Below, one piece after another: positions 53,309 to 63,900 of a DNA stretch of 64,000 nucleotides (positions are counted from its first letter, which is position 1; each line of letters begins with the position of its first letter). The notes beneath the pieces are model-generated. The model did no database searches. It was not told the origin of the DNA and saw nothing but the letters and a program-made list of their open reading frames with translations. The stretch covers positions 1-64,000 of the forward strand of contig QHWB01000064.1 in assembly GCA_003222395.1 (NCBI GenBank). The letters run 5' to 3'. This DNA comes from Acidobacteriota bacterium. GTDB lineage: Bacteria > Acidobacteriota > Vicinamibacteria > Vicinamibacterales > CAVVIG01. The position numbers and the translations under genes were made by a program.

Positions 53309-56300
53309 ATGAAACGCAGGCCAGAGCAACTCGCGCTATTTCTAGCCCTGGGTTCTCTACTGTTCATCTCGTCGGCTACGGCAAGCGCGCAGGTCACCAC
53401 GGCGGACTTGGTCGGGACGATCAAAGACAGTTCCGGCGGCGTCGTGCCAGGCGTCACAGTCGCGCTGACTAACGAAGCCACCGGCGTCAGCCGCTCAACC
53501 ACGACCACGGACAGCGGCACATACATCTTCACATCGCTGCAACCCGGTCGCTACAGGCTCACCGCTGAACTTTCTGGTTTTCGCAAGGTCGAGCGCACGG
53601 GCGTGGAATTGCAAGTCAATCAACGCGCGCAGATTGACTTGGATCTGGAAGTCGGGCTGGTCAGCGAGAGCCTTCTGATCGAGGGCAAAGCACCGCTGCT
53701 CGAAACCCAATCGTCCGTGCTCGGCAGCGTGATTGAGGAAAAACAGGTGCAGGATCTGCCGCTCAACGGACGCAACTTCGTGCAACTTGCCACGCTCAGT
53801 ACCGGCGTGTCGGGCGCGGGCTCCGGCATGCGCGGCACGATCATGAGCGGGACGCGGCCCGACGACCTGCGACCCGGCACGGAGCTGTTCGTCAACGGCA
53901 ACAGAGAAAACTCGAACAATTATCTTTACGATGGCATCGACAACAACACCAGGCTGACGCTGGTGATCGTCGTACGCCCGAACGTGGAAGCGATCAAGGA
54001 GTTCAAGGTTCAGACCAACCTCTTCTCCGCTGAGCAAGGGCGCAATCCCGGCGGACAGGTCAATGTCGTCACGAAGTCCGGCGGCAACAAGATTCACGGC
54101 GCGACCTACGAATTCGTGCGCAACGACCGGTTCGATGCCAACAATTTCTTCGCCAACCGCGCCGGGCAAAAGAAGCCGCCGCTCAAGCAGAATCAATTCG
54201 GCGGCGCGATTGGCGGACCGATTATCACGAACAAGACCTTCTTCTTCGCCGACTACGACGGGTTCCGTCAAACATTAGGGCGCGTGTTCGTCAACACCGT
54301 CCCCACACTGAAGATGCGGCAGGGGGACTTCAGCGAGCTGCCGGGAGCGATCTACGACCCGCTGACGACGCTCGTGCTCCCCGGCGGGGGCATGTCGCGC
54401 CAGCCGTTCCCCGGCAACGTCATTCCGCAAAGCCGGTGGGACCCGGTGACGGCCAAGCTGATGAACGCGTATCCGATGCCAACGTCTTCGGCATTGGCCA
54501 ACAACCTGGTCACAACCCCGTCGCGTACGCAGGATTGGAATCAGTTCGACGTGCGCATCGATCACACGCAAAGCGAACGGAACAACTTCCTCGCCCGCTA
54601 TTCCTGGTCGAAGACCGCAACGATCAACCCGTACACGTTTCCTGCGGTCCAGCTTCCCGGTTTGTCGAAAGCCGTCGGCCTCGGCAACGAGGACACCTTC
54701 GCGGGTCCCTCGGCCCTGCTCGCGGAGCACGCCGTGTTCGGCTGGGTGCATGTGTTTTCGCCGCGTCTGGTTCTGGACTCGCGCGGCGGGTACAACCACT
54801 TCAATCTCGATTTCACGCAAGCCGACGTCGCACCTGGCGATCAACTCGGCGAACAGCTCGGCGTGCCCAACGCGAACCAGCAGGACGAGCAGAATGGCAT
54901 CCCGATTTTCAGCCCGGCGGGCTATACGGGCATCGGTCAGAGCCGCTCGCTGCCAATTCTGCGGCACGAAAGAACGTTTCAATACGTGACCAATCTGATC
55001 GCTGCCGGCGACAAGCACACGATCAAAGCCGGCTTCGACGTGCGGCGACGGCACATGGGCGAGTTTCAGACGAATCGCGGCAACGGCCGTTTCAACTTCA
55101 CGCCGAACATCACCAACAACCCGGCGAACAACACGGGCGGACACGTGATGGCGTCGTTTCTGCTCGGCGCGCCGAGCTTGATCGAGCAGGATTATCTGCT
55201 GGCTGATGCGGCGATTCGCAGCACTGAGTACAGCGCCTATGTCGGCGATGACTGGCGCGCGACCGAAACGCTGACGTTGAACCTCGGGCTGCGTTACGAG
55301 CTCGACACGCCTCCCAGCGAAACGTCGAACTTGTGGGCCAACTTCGATCCGACGACGGCTACAGTCCTGGTCGCCGGCCGCAACGGCGTGAGCGAAACCG
55401 CAGGTGTCAAGACCTTCAAGAAGGCCTTTGCGCCGCGTCTTGGCTTCGCCTATCAGGTTGCACAACACACCGTCGCGCGCGGCGGAGCGGGTATCTTCTG
55501 GAACACGGCGGGGCACGGCGGCAACGCGTTGCGGTTGCAGCGCCATGTGCCCTTCGGACCGATCTATAGCTTCAGCCCCGGCACCCAATTCGTCACGCAG
55601 CGCGTCAGCGACGGCTTTCCAACGATACCGGCGCTCGATCTGACCCTTGCCGACCATCCCACCGGCAGCGTCATCGGCGTTGACCCGAACTATCGGCCCG
55701 GTTATGCCGAACAGTTCAATCTGACAGTCGAACACGAATTGCCTTGGTCCTTGTTGCTGAAAACTTCGTGTGTCGGCAACCTCGGTCGCCATCTCGATAC
55801 CACCTACAACCTCAATCAAGCGGTGCCGGGATCGGGACCCGTCAACAATCGCAGGCCGTTTTTTGCCGTGCGTCCCACGCTGGCCGATGTGACGTGGGCC
55901 GTGTCTGACGGTACCGCCGAATACCACGCGCTTCAATTCAGCGCCACGAAGCGGTTGACTCGCGGGTTGAGCGGCTTGCTCTCGTATACCTGGGGCCATT
56001 CGATAGACACGGTGGGTCAAAGTTTCGGCGGTGGCGCGGACGGACCGTTGCCACAAGACCCTCGCAATCGCCTCGCTGATCGCGGTAATTCGCCATTCGA
56101 CATCCGCCATCGTTTGACCATCGCCTGGAACTATGCGCTGCCTTTCGGCGAAGAGCACAGATGGCTGAGCGGCGGCGGGCCGGCGGGATACGTGCTGGGC
56201 GGCTGGCAGGTCAACGGCATCAACACGTTTCAGACGGGTTTGCCGTTTACGCCGACGCTCAATGCAACGACGGTCAATACCGGTACGGGCAGCCGCCCTG

Positions 56301-56632
56301 ACCGCATAGGCGACGGCACGTTATCGAACCCGACCGTAGACCGTTGGTTCGACACGGCCGCGTTTGCGACGCCGGCGCCATTCACCTATGGCAATTCGGG
56401 GAGGAATATCCTGTACGGCCCCGGGCGCGTGAACTTCGATTTCTCGCTGTTCAAAGAGTTCGGTATCAAGGAAGGCACGCGGCTGCAATTTCGCGCCGAA
56501 TGCTTCAATCTCTTCAACACACCTCAATTCGATCTGCCGAACGCAGCCATCGGCGCGGGCAATGCGGGAACTATTACAGGCATCGTCGGCACGCCGCGAC
56601 AGATTCAGTTTGGCGCGAAGGTCGTCTTCTGA
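53309..56632 (+). CDS. TonB-dependent receptor, Oar-like (4)
   Basis: 1107 residues; ATG 53309 follows AGGAGG. Signal peptide (QLALFLALGSLLFISSATASAQ), carboxypeptidase-regulatory-like domain (ADLVGTIKDSSGGVVPGVTVAL), plug (LPLNGRNFVQLATLSTGVS, LYDGIDNNTRLTLVIVVRP) and barrel ending QIQFGAKVVF. Base composition is slightly different from its neighbours (more CAA and AAT codons by eye), which may mean separate transfer. It stands between two IS remnants rather than in an operon. Confidence 0.9.
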   Translation: MKRRPEQLALFLALGSLLFISSATASAQVTTADLVGTIKDSSGGVVPGVTVALTNEATGVSRSTTTTDSGTYIFTSLQPGRYRLTAELSGFRKVERTGVELQVNQRAQIDLDLEVGLVSESLLIEGKAPLLETQSSVLGSVIEEKQVQDLPLNGRNFVQLATLSTGVSGAGSGMRGTIMSGTRPDDLRPGTELFVNGNRENSNNYLYDGIDNNTRLTLVIVVRPNVEAIKEFKVQTNLFSAEQGRNPGGQVNVVTKSGGNKIHGATYEFVRNDRFDANNFFANRAGQKKPPLKQNQFGGAIGGPIITNKTFFFADYDGFRQTLGRVFVNTVPTLKMRQGDFSELPGAIYDPLTTLVLPGGGMSRQPFPGNVIPQSRWDPVTAKLMNAYPMPTSSALANNLVTTPSRTQDWNQFDVRIDHTQSERNNFLARYSWSKTATINPYTFPAVQLPGLSKAVGLGNEDTFAGPSALLAEHAVFGWVHVFSPRLVLDSRGGYNHFNLDFTQADVAPGDQLGEQLGVPNANQQDEQNGIPIFSPAGYTGIGQSRSLPILRHERTFQYVTNLIAAGDKHTIKAGFDVRRRHMGEFQTNRGNGRFNFTPNITNNPANNTGGHVMASFLLGAPSLIEQDYLLADAAIRSTEYSAYVGDDWRATETLTLNLGLRYELDTPPSETSNLWANFDPTTATVLVAGRNGVSETAGVKTFKKAFAPRLGFAYQVAQHTVARGGAGIFWNTAGHGGNALRLQRHVPFGPIYSFSPGTQFVTQRVSDGFPTIPALDLTLADHPTGSVIGVDPNYRPGYAEQFNLTVEHELPWSLLLKTSCVGNLGRHLDTTYNLNQAVPGSGPVNNRRPFFAVRPTLADVTWAVSDGTAEYHALQFSATKRLTRGLSGLLSYTWGHSIDTVGQSFGGGADGPLPQDPRNRLADRGNSPFDIRHRLTIAWNYALPFGEEHRWLSGGGPAGYVLGGWQVNGINTFQTGLPFTPTLNATTVNTGTGSRPDRIGDGTLSNPTVDRWFDTAAFATPAPFTYGNSGRNILYGPGRVNFDFSLFKEFGIKEGTRLQFRAECFNLFNTPQFDLPNAAIGAGNAGTITGIVGTPRQIQFGAKVVF

Positions 56633-56757
56633 GAACTCGAAGCGGCGCGTGAAAGCCGGTTAGAACCGACCTTTCAACGCAAACTGCAACTGGCGCATCG
56701 GCACTGTGGCTCTCGTCTCGTTGATCGTGCCAAACCCTGTACGGTGCAGAAAATCGG

Positions 56758-57284
56758 TCAGGCCGCAACGGAATACTCGTGAATCACCCCGCCAAGACGG
56801 TCCCGACGCCGAACGCACATCCCATCGGCCGCGGATGCAGAAGGCTGTGCCTGCCGCGGCGGTTGCGGAGGGCGGAGTCCCAGCGCTCGGTGTGGACGGT
56901 GGACATTGTAAGGAGCGATGAACGTTGCCATAGCCCGCTCAAGATGTCGTTGATCCTGGATCAACAGCCAGTCGAGACACTCCGAGCGAACCGTCCGCAC
57001 AAACCGCTCCGCGACGCCATTTGCTTGAGGAGCCCGAAACGGCGTCCGAATGCTGTCCATGCCGACACTCCGAAACACGTTATCGAAGCTGTCGGTGACC
57101 TTCTGGTCTCGATCGCGAATCACGAAGCGGAACGACTGTGGGCCGTCGGCTAAGTTCCACGTCATCTGTCTGGCCTGCTGCGTCACCCACGCCGCGGTCG
57201 GATTCGGCGTGCATCCGGTCAGGTGGACGCGACGACTTCCCAGTTCGATGAAGAACATCACATAGAGCCGTTGCAGCCAGAGGG
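56758..57284 (-). pseudogene. 3' half of an IS transposase abutting a receptor stop
   Basis: The minus strand starts WLQRLYVMFFIELGSRRVHLTGC. It holds the second catalytic Asp (VIRDRDQKVTDSFDNVF) and the Glu (ANGVAERFVRTVRSECLDWLL), and ends RRDRLGGVIHEYSVAA. The N-terminal half and the first Asp region are missing. Its left-out 5' side meets the stop codon of the receptor at 57285 directly, without spacing, so it was joined there by insertion or deletion. Related to group A but not the same element. Confidence 0.75.
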
Positions 57285-60200
57285 TTAGAACAACACGCGC
57301 AGCCCGAGCTGTACGTGCCGCGGAAAGTTGATCTGGTTCGGCGTCACTTTGCCGAAACGACTCGAGTTGACGCCAACGTCGGGCGCGCCGTAGATGGGCG
57401 TGTTGAACGCGTTGAATGCCTCGATGCGGATCTGCGTCATCACGCGATCTCCGACGCGAGTGTTCTTGAACACCGAGAATGCCCATTGCGGCTCCCATGG
57501 ATCGCGGATGTCGCTGAACCGCACGTTCAAGGTCCGGAAATCGTTCGGCGGAATCACGGCCCACGCGTAGCCTCCGTCTGGCCGCCGATTCGTGGCGGTG
57601 CTGTTGTCGAACCACTGATCGAGCGACTGCTGGCCGTCGGGCAGCTTTGCGGTTGGCTGCAGCAGAATCGCGTTGGGCGTCGCGGTCGGTGTGCCCGACT
57701 GGATTTCGCCGATGACGTTGATCTGCCAGCCGCTCGCCAACTGGGCCGCCAGTCCCGTGAGATCGCCGCCGACGCGGCGGTCGCGTCCGAACGGAAGATC
57801 GTACAGGGCCGTGATGACCAGACGATGCGTGCGGTCAGCGCCACTGATGGATCGCCAGGGCTTCGCGTCGAATCCGTTGTTCAAGTAGCCGGCATTGGTG
57901 CTTGGGCTGGTGTTGATCGTGGTCGCGCCGGCGGCCATCACGCCCTGCTCGAATTGTTTCGACAAGGTGTAGTTGACCACTCCCATCAACCCACTCGAGA
58001 GCCGTTTCGTGACGACGATCTCCAGCGCGTCGTACTGGGTGGCGCCCTCGTTCACGCGGTCCATCGTGATGCCCTGAAATTGCGGATACGGCCGCAAGAG
58101 CTGCCCGCGCTGAACCGTGTCGTTGTTGAGGATTGTCCCGGGCACGAGACCCGCAAATGGATTCGGTAGGAGGGTCGACAAATACGAGGCATTGCCGCCG
58201 AGCCGCTCGATGGCCTTCTCGCGCTCGGCGAGCGGGACTTCGTTGATCGCGTGGCCGTTGATCGGCAGCTTCCTTCCACGATTGCCGACGTACGCCGCGT
58301 CGACGCGGATCGTCCACGGCAGATCGACGTCCACACCGGCGGACCATTGATCGGCGTACGGAGTCTCGAAACTCGGATTGAGGAACGACAGGCCGCTGCC
58401 GATATTCGTCGCGAGCTTCTGCGATCCGTTGAAGGGCTCGAGGAGTCCTTCGGGAAACGGCCGCTCGAGCGTGTTGAACGGAATGCCGGTTTGGATCGAC
58501 GAGATCACGCCCGTTCGCCGGCTGAAGCCGGTCTGGTTGATGCCTTCCTCGCCGCTGCCCGTAAGCGGCAGAAATGATCGGCCGTAATTGCCGCGCAGGA
58601 CCATGCGGTCGTGAAGCTGGTATGCGGCGCCGACACGCGGCTGAAAGTTGTCGTAGTCGCGCTTGTAGGGATACCGCGGATTGCCGTCGACGCCGGCGAA
58701 GAGGAGGCCGCCTTTCAGATCGAGGCCCGGAACCCTGAACGGACTGGGGCTCGCGCGGTCGAAACCGATAGTGAGCTGATCGCGATGCTCCGTCGGCGGC
58801 GCCTGGAAATCCCAGCGCAGGCCGACGTTGATCGTGAGGCGCGTGGTCGCTTTCCAGTCGTCCTGAATGAACGCCGCATCATAGAGATACTGCCGTTGAC
58901 TGGTGGTGTTGATGTCGACGCCGCCTCCCGAGGGATATCCGAGCAGGAACGACGCGAACGCATTGCCGGACGTGGCATCGCCCGACTGCGGATCGCGCTG
59001 CGTGAAGCCCCTGCTGAAATCGAACCGGCCGTTTGCGTCGCCGAGCGAGACACGATCGAGCCGATAGTTCCGGAGCTCACCGCCAAGTTTGACGAAGTGC
59101 CGGCCGGCGGTCTTTGAAACGGACGCTTGGACGGAGTAGATGTTGTTCAAGGTTTGACTGAACACGCCAGGAAAGAAATCCTGGTAGCTGTCGATCGTGA
59201 TGTACGGGTACTGCCCGATGTTCTGGAAAGGCGTCTGGATCCCGAGATCTTCGTTGAGGTCCGCGTAGGTTCTCGGATTGTAGTCATTGAACCGATCGTA
59301 CGACGCTCGAATATTCAGCAGCGTGCTCGAGCTCATGGTGAACACGTCGTCGAACGTGTCCATGTAGTGGTTGCGATGCTTCGGCCATTCACCGCGCAAG
59401 GCCGGCACCGGAAAGCCGTTGCCGTTGCGGAACTCGACGCCCCAGTTGGCGGTGCTCGTGACGAACACGCGATGCCTGTCGCTGAACTTGTGATCGATGC
59501 GTGTCAGATACGAGTTGTACCGATAGAGCCCGAGATTTGGCGATGCCGCGAGGTTGTTCGCGTTCGTGAATGACTCGCCGGTGACGTTCGGCATGGGAAT
59601 GTAGCGGAGCAGCGCCAGCGCGACCGGACTGATTCGTCCCTGCGGAATCTGATTGTTCGGAAAGGGATCGCGAATGAACCGGCCCGGCCTGCTCGGATCC
59701 GGCCGCGTGGTCAGCGGGTCGTACACCGTAATGAGTTGGCCGACACTGTTGAACGTCTGCGAAAAGTCGCCGAGCCGCTGCAGCGGAGTCGGCACGGTCG
59801 ACGTTCGCGGGAACGGGATGTTCTCGTTGAAGCCTTGATACCCGCCCATGAAGAAGGTCCGGTCGCGCTGAATGGGCCCGCTCAACACGCCGCCGCCATC
59901 GACGAAGCGGTGCCCGGATTTCGGGATCTCGTTGCGATTGTTCTGTGTGCTGTTGGCGTCGAGCGCGTTGCCGCGGTAGAAGGTGAACGCGGAGCCGCGG
60001 AACGCGTTCGCGCCCGACTTGAGCGTCATGTTGACGACGCCGCCGCTCGTACGGCCGTAGGACGCGTCGACGCTCGCGGTCTGTACCTTGAACTCCTCGA
60101 TGGCATCCACCGGCGGCGCGTATTGCCAGCCGCCCGTGGCCGAATTCGGCGCGCCGTCGAGCAGGAATTCGTTGTTGCCGGTTCGGCTCCCATGGATTGA

Positions 60201-60791
60201 GATGTTGCCGTTCGTGTCCCAGGCGCGCGTGCCAGAGAACCCTGTACTGCCAAACGTCGTCTGCGTGAAAAACGTGCCGGCCGTGAGCTGCAGCAGCATG
60301 TACACTTGGCGGCCGTTGAGCGGCAGCTCCGACACACGTTTGTTTTCCATCGTTTGCGCGAGCGTCGATTGACTGCTTTCGACCGCCGTCAAGCCGCCCA
60401 CAACCGTCACAGTTTCCTCGACGTCGCCGAGATGGAGCTGAATGTTGACGGTGCCGGTCTCGGCCGTGCGGAGCACGATGGCTTCTCGTACGAACGTCTT
60501 GAAGCCCGGGAGCGCCGCTGCGATGCGGTACGTCCCGGGTTGAAGGGGCGTGGCGGTGTACACCCCGCTCTCGTTCGTCACGGTCGTCAGGCTCGCGTTC
60601 GTGTCGACATTCGTGACCGCGATCGTCACGCCAGGCACGATGGCGCCTTGCTCGTCGGTGACGCGACCGATCATCGTCGCGCGAAATTCCTGTGCGCCGG
60701 CCTGCGCCGCGACGACCGACATCATGAGGGCGAGAGAAATCGACAAACCACGCCGGTACGATAAGCGGATGCGTGCGGCAGCAGCTGTCAC
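57285..60791 (-). CDS. TonB-dependent receptor, Oar-like (5)
   Basis: 1168 residues; GTG 60791 follows GGAGG. Signal peptide (LSISLALMMSVVAAQAGAQ), carboxypeptidase-regulatory-like domain (ATMIGRVTDEQGAIVPGVTIAV), plug (LPLNGRQVYMLLQLTAGTFF, LLDGAPNSATGGWQYAPP) and barrel ending VQLGLRVLF. The terminal Phe codon and TAA survive although an IS remnant touches the stop. It is transcribed divergently from the receptor at 60933; 141 bases lie between them. Confidence 0.9.
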   Translation of the reverse strand: MTAAAARIRLSYRRGLSISLALMMSVVAAQAGAQEFRATMIGRVTDEQGAIVPGVTIAVTNVDTNASLTTVTNESGVYTATPLQPGTYRIAAALPGFKTFVREAIVLRTAETGTVNIQLHLGDVEETVTVVGGLTAVESSQSTLAQTMENKRVSELPLNGRQVYMLLQLTAGTFFTQTTFGSTGFSGTRAWDTNGNISIHGSRTGNNEFLLDGAPNSATGGWQYAPPVDAIEEFKVQTASVDASYGRTSGGVVNMTLKSGANAFRGSAFTFYRGNALDANSTQNNRNEIPKSGHRFVDGGGVLSGPIQRDRTFFMGGYQGFNENIPFPRTSTVPTPLQRLGDFSQTFNSVGQLITVYDPLTTRPDPSRPGRFIRDPFPNNQIPQGRISPVALALLRYIPMPNVTGESFTNANNLAASPNLGLYRYNSYLTRIDHKFSDRHRVFVTSTANWGVEFRNGNGFPVPALRGEWPKHRNHYMDTFDDVFTMSSSTLLNIRASYDRFNDYNPRTYADLNEDLGIQTPFQNIGQYPYITIDSYQDFFPGVFSQTLNNIYSVQASVSKTAGRHFVKLGGELRNYRLDRVSLGDANGRFDFSRGFTQRDPQSGDATSGNAFASFLLGYPSGGGVDINTTSQRQYLYDAAFIQDDWKATTRLTINVGLRWDFQAPPTEHRDQLTIGFDRASPSPFRVPGLDLKGGLLFAGVDGNPRYPYKRDYDNFQPRVGAAYQLHDRMVLRGNYGRSFLPLTGSGEEGINQTGFSRRTGVISSIQTGIPFNTLERPFPEGLLEPFNGSQKLATNIGSGLSFLNPSFETPYADQWSAGVDVDLPWTIRVDAAYVGNRGRKLPINGHAINEVPLAEREKAIERLGGNASYLSTLLPNPFAGLVPGTILNNDTVQRGQLLRPYPQFQGITMDRVNEGATQYDALEIVVTKRLSSGLMGVVNYTLSKQFEQGVMAAGATTINTSPSTNAGYLNNGFDAKPWRSISGADRTHRLVITALYDLPFGRDRRVGGDLTGLAAQLASGWQINVIGEIQSGTPTATPNAILLQPTAKLPDGQQSLDQWFDNSTATNRRPDGGYAWAVIPPNDFRTLNVRFSDIRDPWEPQWAFSVFKNTRVGDRVMTQIRIEAFNAFNTPIYGAPDVGVNSSRFGKVTPNQINFPRHVQLGLRVLF

Positions 60792-60932
60792 TGTGCACCT
60801 CCGTCAAGGTCACTTGCGGGCCCTTACTTAACACCGGCGGCCCGTGCAATCGCAAGTTCATCCTTTGACAGCGATGTGACCCAGGCGTAGGGTTCAGCGC
60901 AGCGTAGCGATAAACGAGACCGGGAGCCTGTT
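60792..60932. promoter_or_regulatory. Divergent promoter region between two receptors
   Basis: 141 bases hold the start signals of both receptor genes (GGAGG for the minus gene; GGGAG for the plus gene near 60923). A GC-rich interrupted dyad (CTTGCGGGCC ... GGCCCG ... CGCAAG, about 60814-60855) lies in the middle and could be a shared operator. No exact promoter could be placed. Confidence 0.45.
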
Positions 60933-63900
60933 ATGCCTACGGTGGTCGGGTTGCTCGCGACGACGCTCTTGCTGCTCACACCAACGATCTCGAGCGCCCA
61001 GATCGGCGGAAGCGGTTCGATTCAAGGAACCGTGGTCGACACGTCCAACGCGGCGATTCCAGGCGCGACCGTGACGGCGACCAACGTCGCGACCGGTATC
61101 GCCACTGTCAGGCCGACGACGGAGGCTGGCGTCTACGCATTGATGCCGCTTGCTCCCGGTCAGTATCGCGTGACCGTTTCGCTCGACGGCTTTCGGACCT
61201 TCGTCCGCGACGGAATCATCGTCGATGCGCTGAGCGTGGTTGGACTGAATGTGACGCTGGAGGTGGGCGGCATCACACAGGAGGTCGTCGTCACGGCCGC
61301 GTCGCCGCCGCTCGCCACCGCCGACGCGCGGCTCGGTCAGACGATTCGAAACGAGGTTTACACCGCGCTCCCGCTCGTCATGAACACCGGTGGACCCCGC
61401 GATCCGACGGCGTTCATGTTTCTCATGCCGGGTGTGCAGTCGATCGGACGCTGGGGCAACGTCATGGGCGGTCAGGACTTCACGACTGACATGTACGTGG
61501 AAGGAATCCCCATCACCAATGCGGTCGTGCAGGGCGAAGGCCGGAATCTGTCGTTCGGGATGTCGGTTGAAGCGATCGATCAGTTCCAGGTCGAGACGAG
61601 CGGCACCGCCGTGATGTTCAGCGGCCAGGGCGCATCCAACTACGTCGTCAAATCTGGAACGAACATCATCCACGGCGGCGGGTTCGCGTACCTTCGGAAC
61701 AAGGCGCTCGATGCGAAGGCCTTCTTCGCGGCGGTCAAACCCGACGACAACCAGCACGAGTACGGGGCGATGCTCGGCGGTCCGATCCGCAAGAACCAGG
61801 CGTTCTTCTTCATGGCGTACGACGGCTACCGCGACCGCCGGCAGACCGATTCGGTGCTGACGTCGATTCCCACGCTCGCTGAGCGCAACGGCGATTTCAG
61901 CGCGCTGCCGGTGACAATCTACGATCCGCGCACGACGCGGCCGAATCCCAACGGCACCGGCTTTGTCCGCGATCCGTTCCCCGGCAACGTCATCCCGCAG
62001 GATCGCATCTCATCGATCTCACGATATTTCCAATCGTTCCTGCCCACTCCAACCAACGCCGGCCTGCAGAGCAACTATCTCGGCGGCGCGCTGCCAATCA
62101 GCTTCAACAACAAGAACGTCACAGCAAAAGTCGATCTGAAGGTCAGCGCGCGGCAGCAGATGTCCGTGCTGTTCGCGCACGGCAAGCGCGGCCAGTCGAC
62201 GCCGTTCCGTGGCGGCACCAATCCGCAAACGGCGTTGCCGTTGCCGTATACGGAGACGCGCCTGGTCGAAGAGATTCCGACGAGCGCTCAGATCAGGCAC
62301 ACGTCCGTCGTGAGCTCAAGGTGGGTGAACCAGGCCAGCCTCGGGTTCTCGCGCCTGTCAGTGCCGATTTTCAACGCGACGATCGACGGCCAGTATCCGA
62401 TCAAGGCCGGTCTGCGCGGGTTGCCGCCGGGCGAGGCCGATTCGTCGTTTCCGGAGATTGCGTTTGCCGGCCCCAACGCGCCGACGCAGTGGCGCGGCAC
62501 CGACGCGCGAGCCTTCACGGAATATCTGAACAACTATACGGTCCAGGACAATCTGAACTGGACTCATGGCAAACATGCGACCACGTTCGGTGCGCAGGCG
62601 CAGCGCATGGACGCCGACGAGCGCGAGCGCACGTACGGCAGCCTTGCAACCTTCGGCTTCAGTAACGTGCAGACCGCCGGGTTCAATGCGGCCGGCACGC
62701 TCCTCACGACCACCGGCAACGCCTACGCGAGTTTTCTGCTCGGCGAGCTGAACGCCACCACCGTCGTCCAGGATTCCGAGGTTGCTACGAGCGGACGTTT
62801 CTACGCCTACGCGTTCTGGGCGCAAGACAACTTCAAGGTGCGGCCGAACCTCACGTTCAACCTCGGTCTGCGCTACGACATCATGAAGCCGTACGTCGAG
62901 GTGCACGATCGGTGGTCCTTCCTCGATCCGGGATTGCCGAATCCGGCGATCGGCGGCTACCGCGGCGCGATCGTATTCGCCGGCGACGGCCCGAACAGTT
63001 GCCACTGCCGGACGCCGATTAAGACGTTTTACGGGGCGATCGGCCCGCGGCTGGGCCTCGCGTACAGTGTCAACGATCGCACCGTCCTGCGCGCGGCGTA
63101 TGGGATCAACTATTCCCGCCGCGGTGCCGTGGGCGGTCGCGCCGGCGCGCGCAACGGCACGGGCACGCTCGGCTTCTCGGCCAACGCGAGCTTTCCGAGT
63201 GCGAACGGCTTCGATCCCGCGTACAACTGGAACAACGGCGTCCCCGCCTATCCGCCGCCGCCTTTCTTCGACCCGACGCTGAATACCGGCTTCGTCGCCG
63301 GACGAGGAACCGGTGGCGGCGTCACGTACGGCGATCCGGAAATCGGCGGGCGACCACCGCGCTATCAGAACTGGAATGCGGGCTTGCAGTACGGCCTCGC
63401 GAGGACGCTCACGTTCGGCGCGACGTACGCCGGAAGCCACGGCGATTTCCTGGGTGGCAGCGGACGCGGATTCTACGCGAATCAGCTCGATCCGCGCTAT
63501 CTCGTCCTGGGCAATCTGCTAACGCAGCCGGCGACACCCGCCAACATCGCCGCCGCACAAGCGATCGTGTCCGGCGTCGCAATGCCGTACGCGAATTTCT
63601 CCGGCACGATCGCGCAGATGCTGCGGCCCTTCCCGCAGTACTCGGGCGTGACCGACGTCTACGGCGACGTCGCACGGTCCAACTACCACTCGCTGCAGCT
63701 CACCGTCGAGAAGCGGCGATCGGACGACGGTCTGACGGTGAGTCTCAATTACACGTTCAGCCGGACGACCGACAATCTGGCCGCGCGGACAGGCTACAAC
63801 TTCGACCAGGACTGGTCCGTCGGCGCCAACGATCAGCCGCACGTCTGGAATGCGATGGTCGTCTACAACGTGCCGTTCGGCGCTGACGGCAGGCCGGGCA

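Noticed and set aside
54275-56158. Long open frame of 627 codons on the minus strand
   Set aside because: Antisense shadow of receptor 4; no start context and no known pattern.
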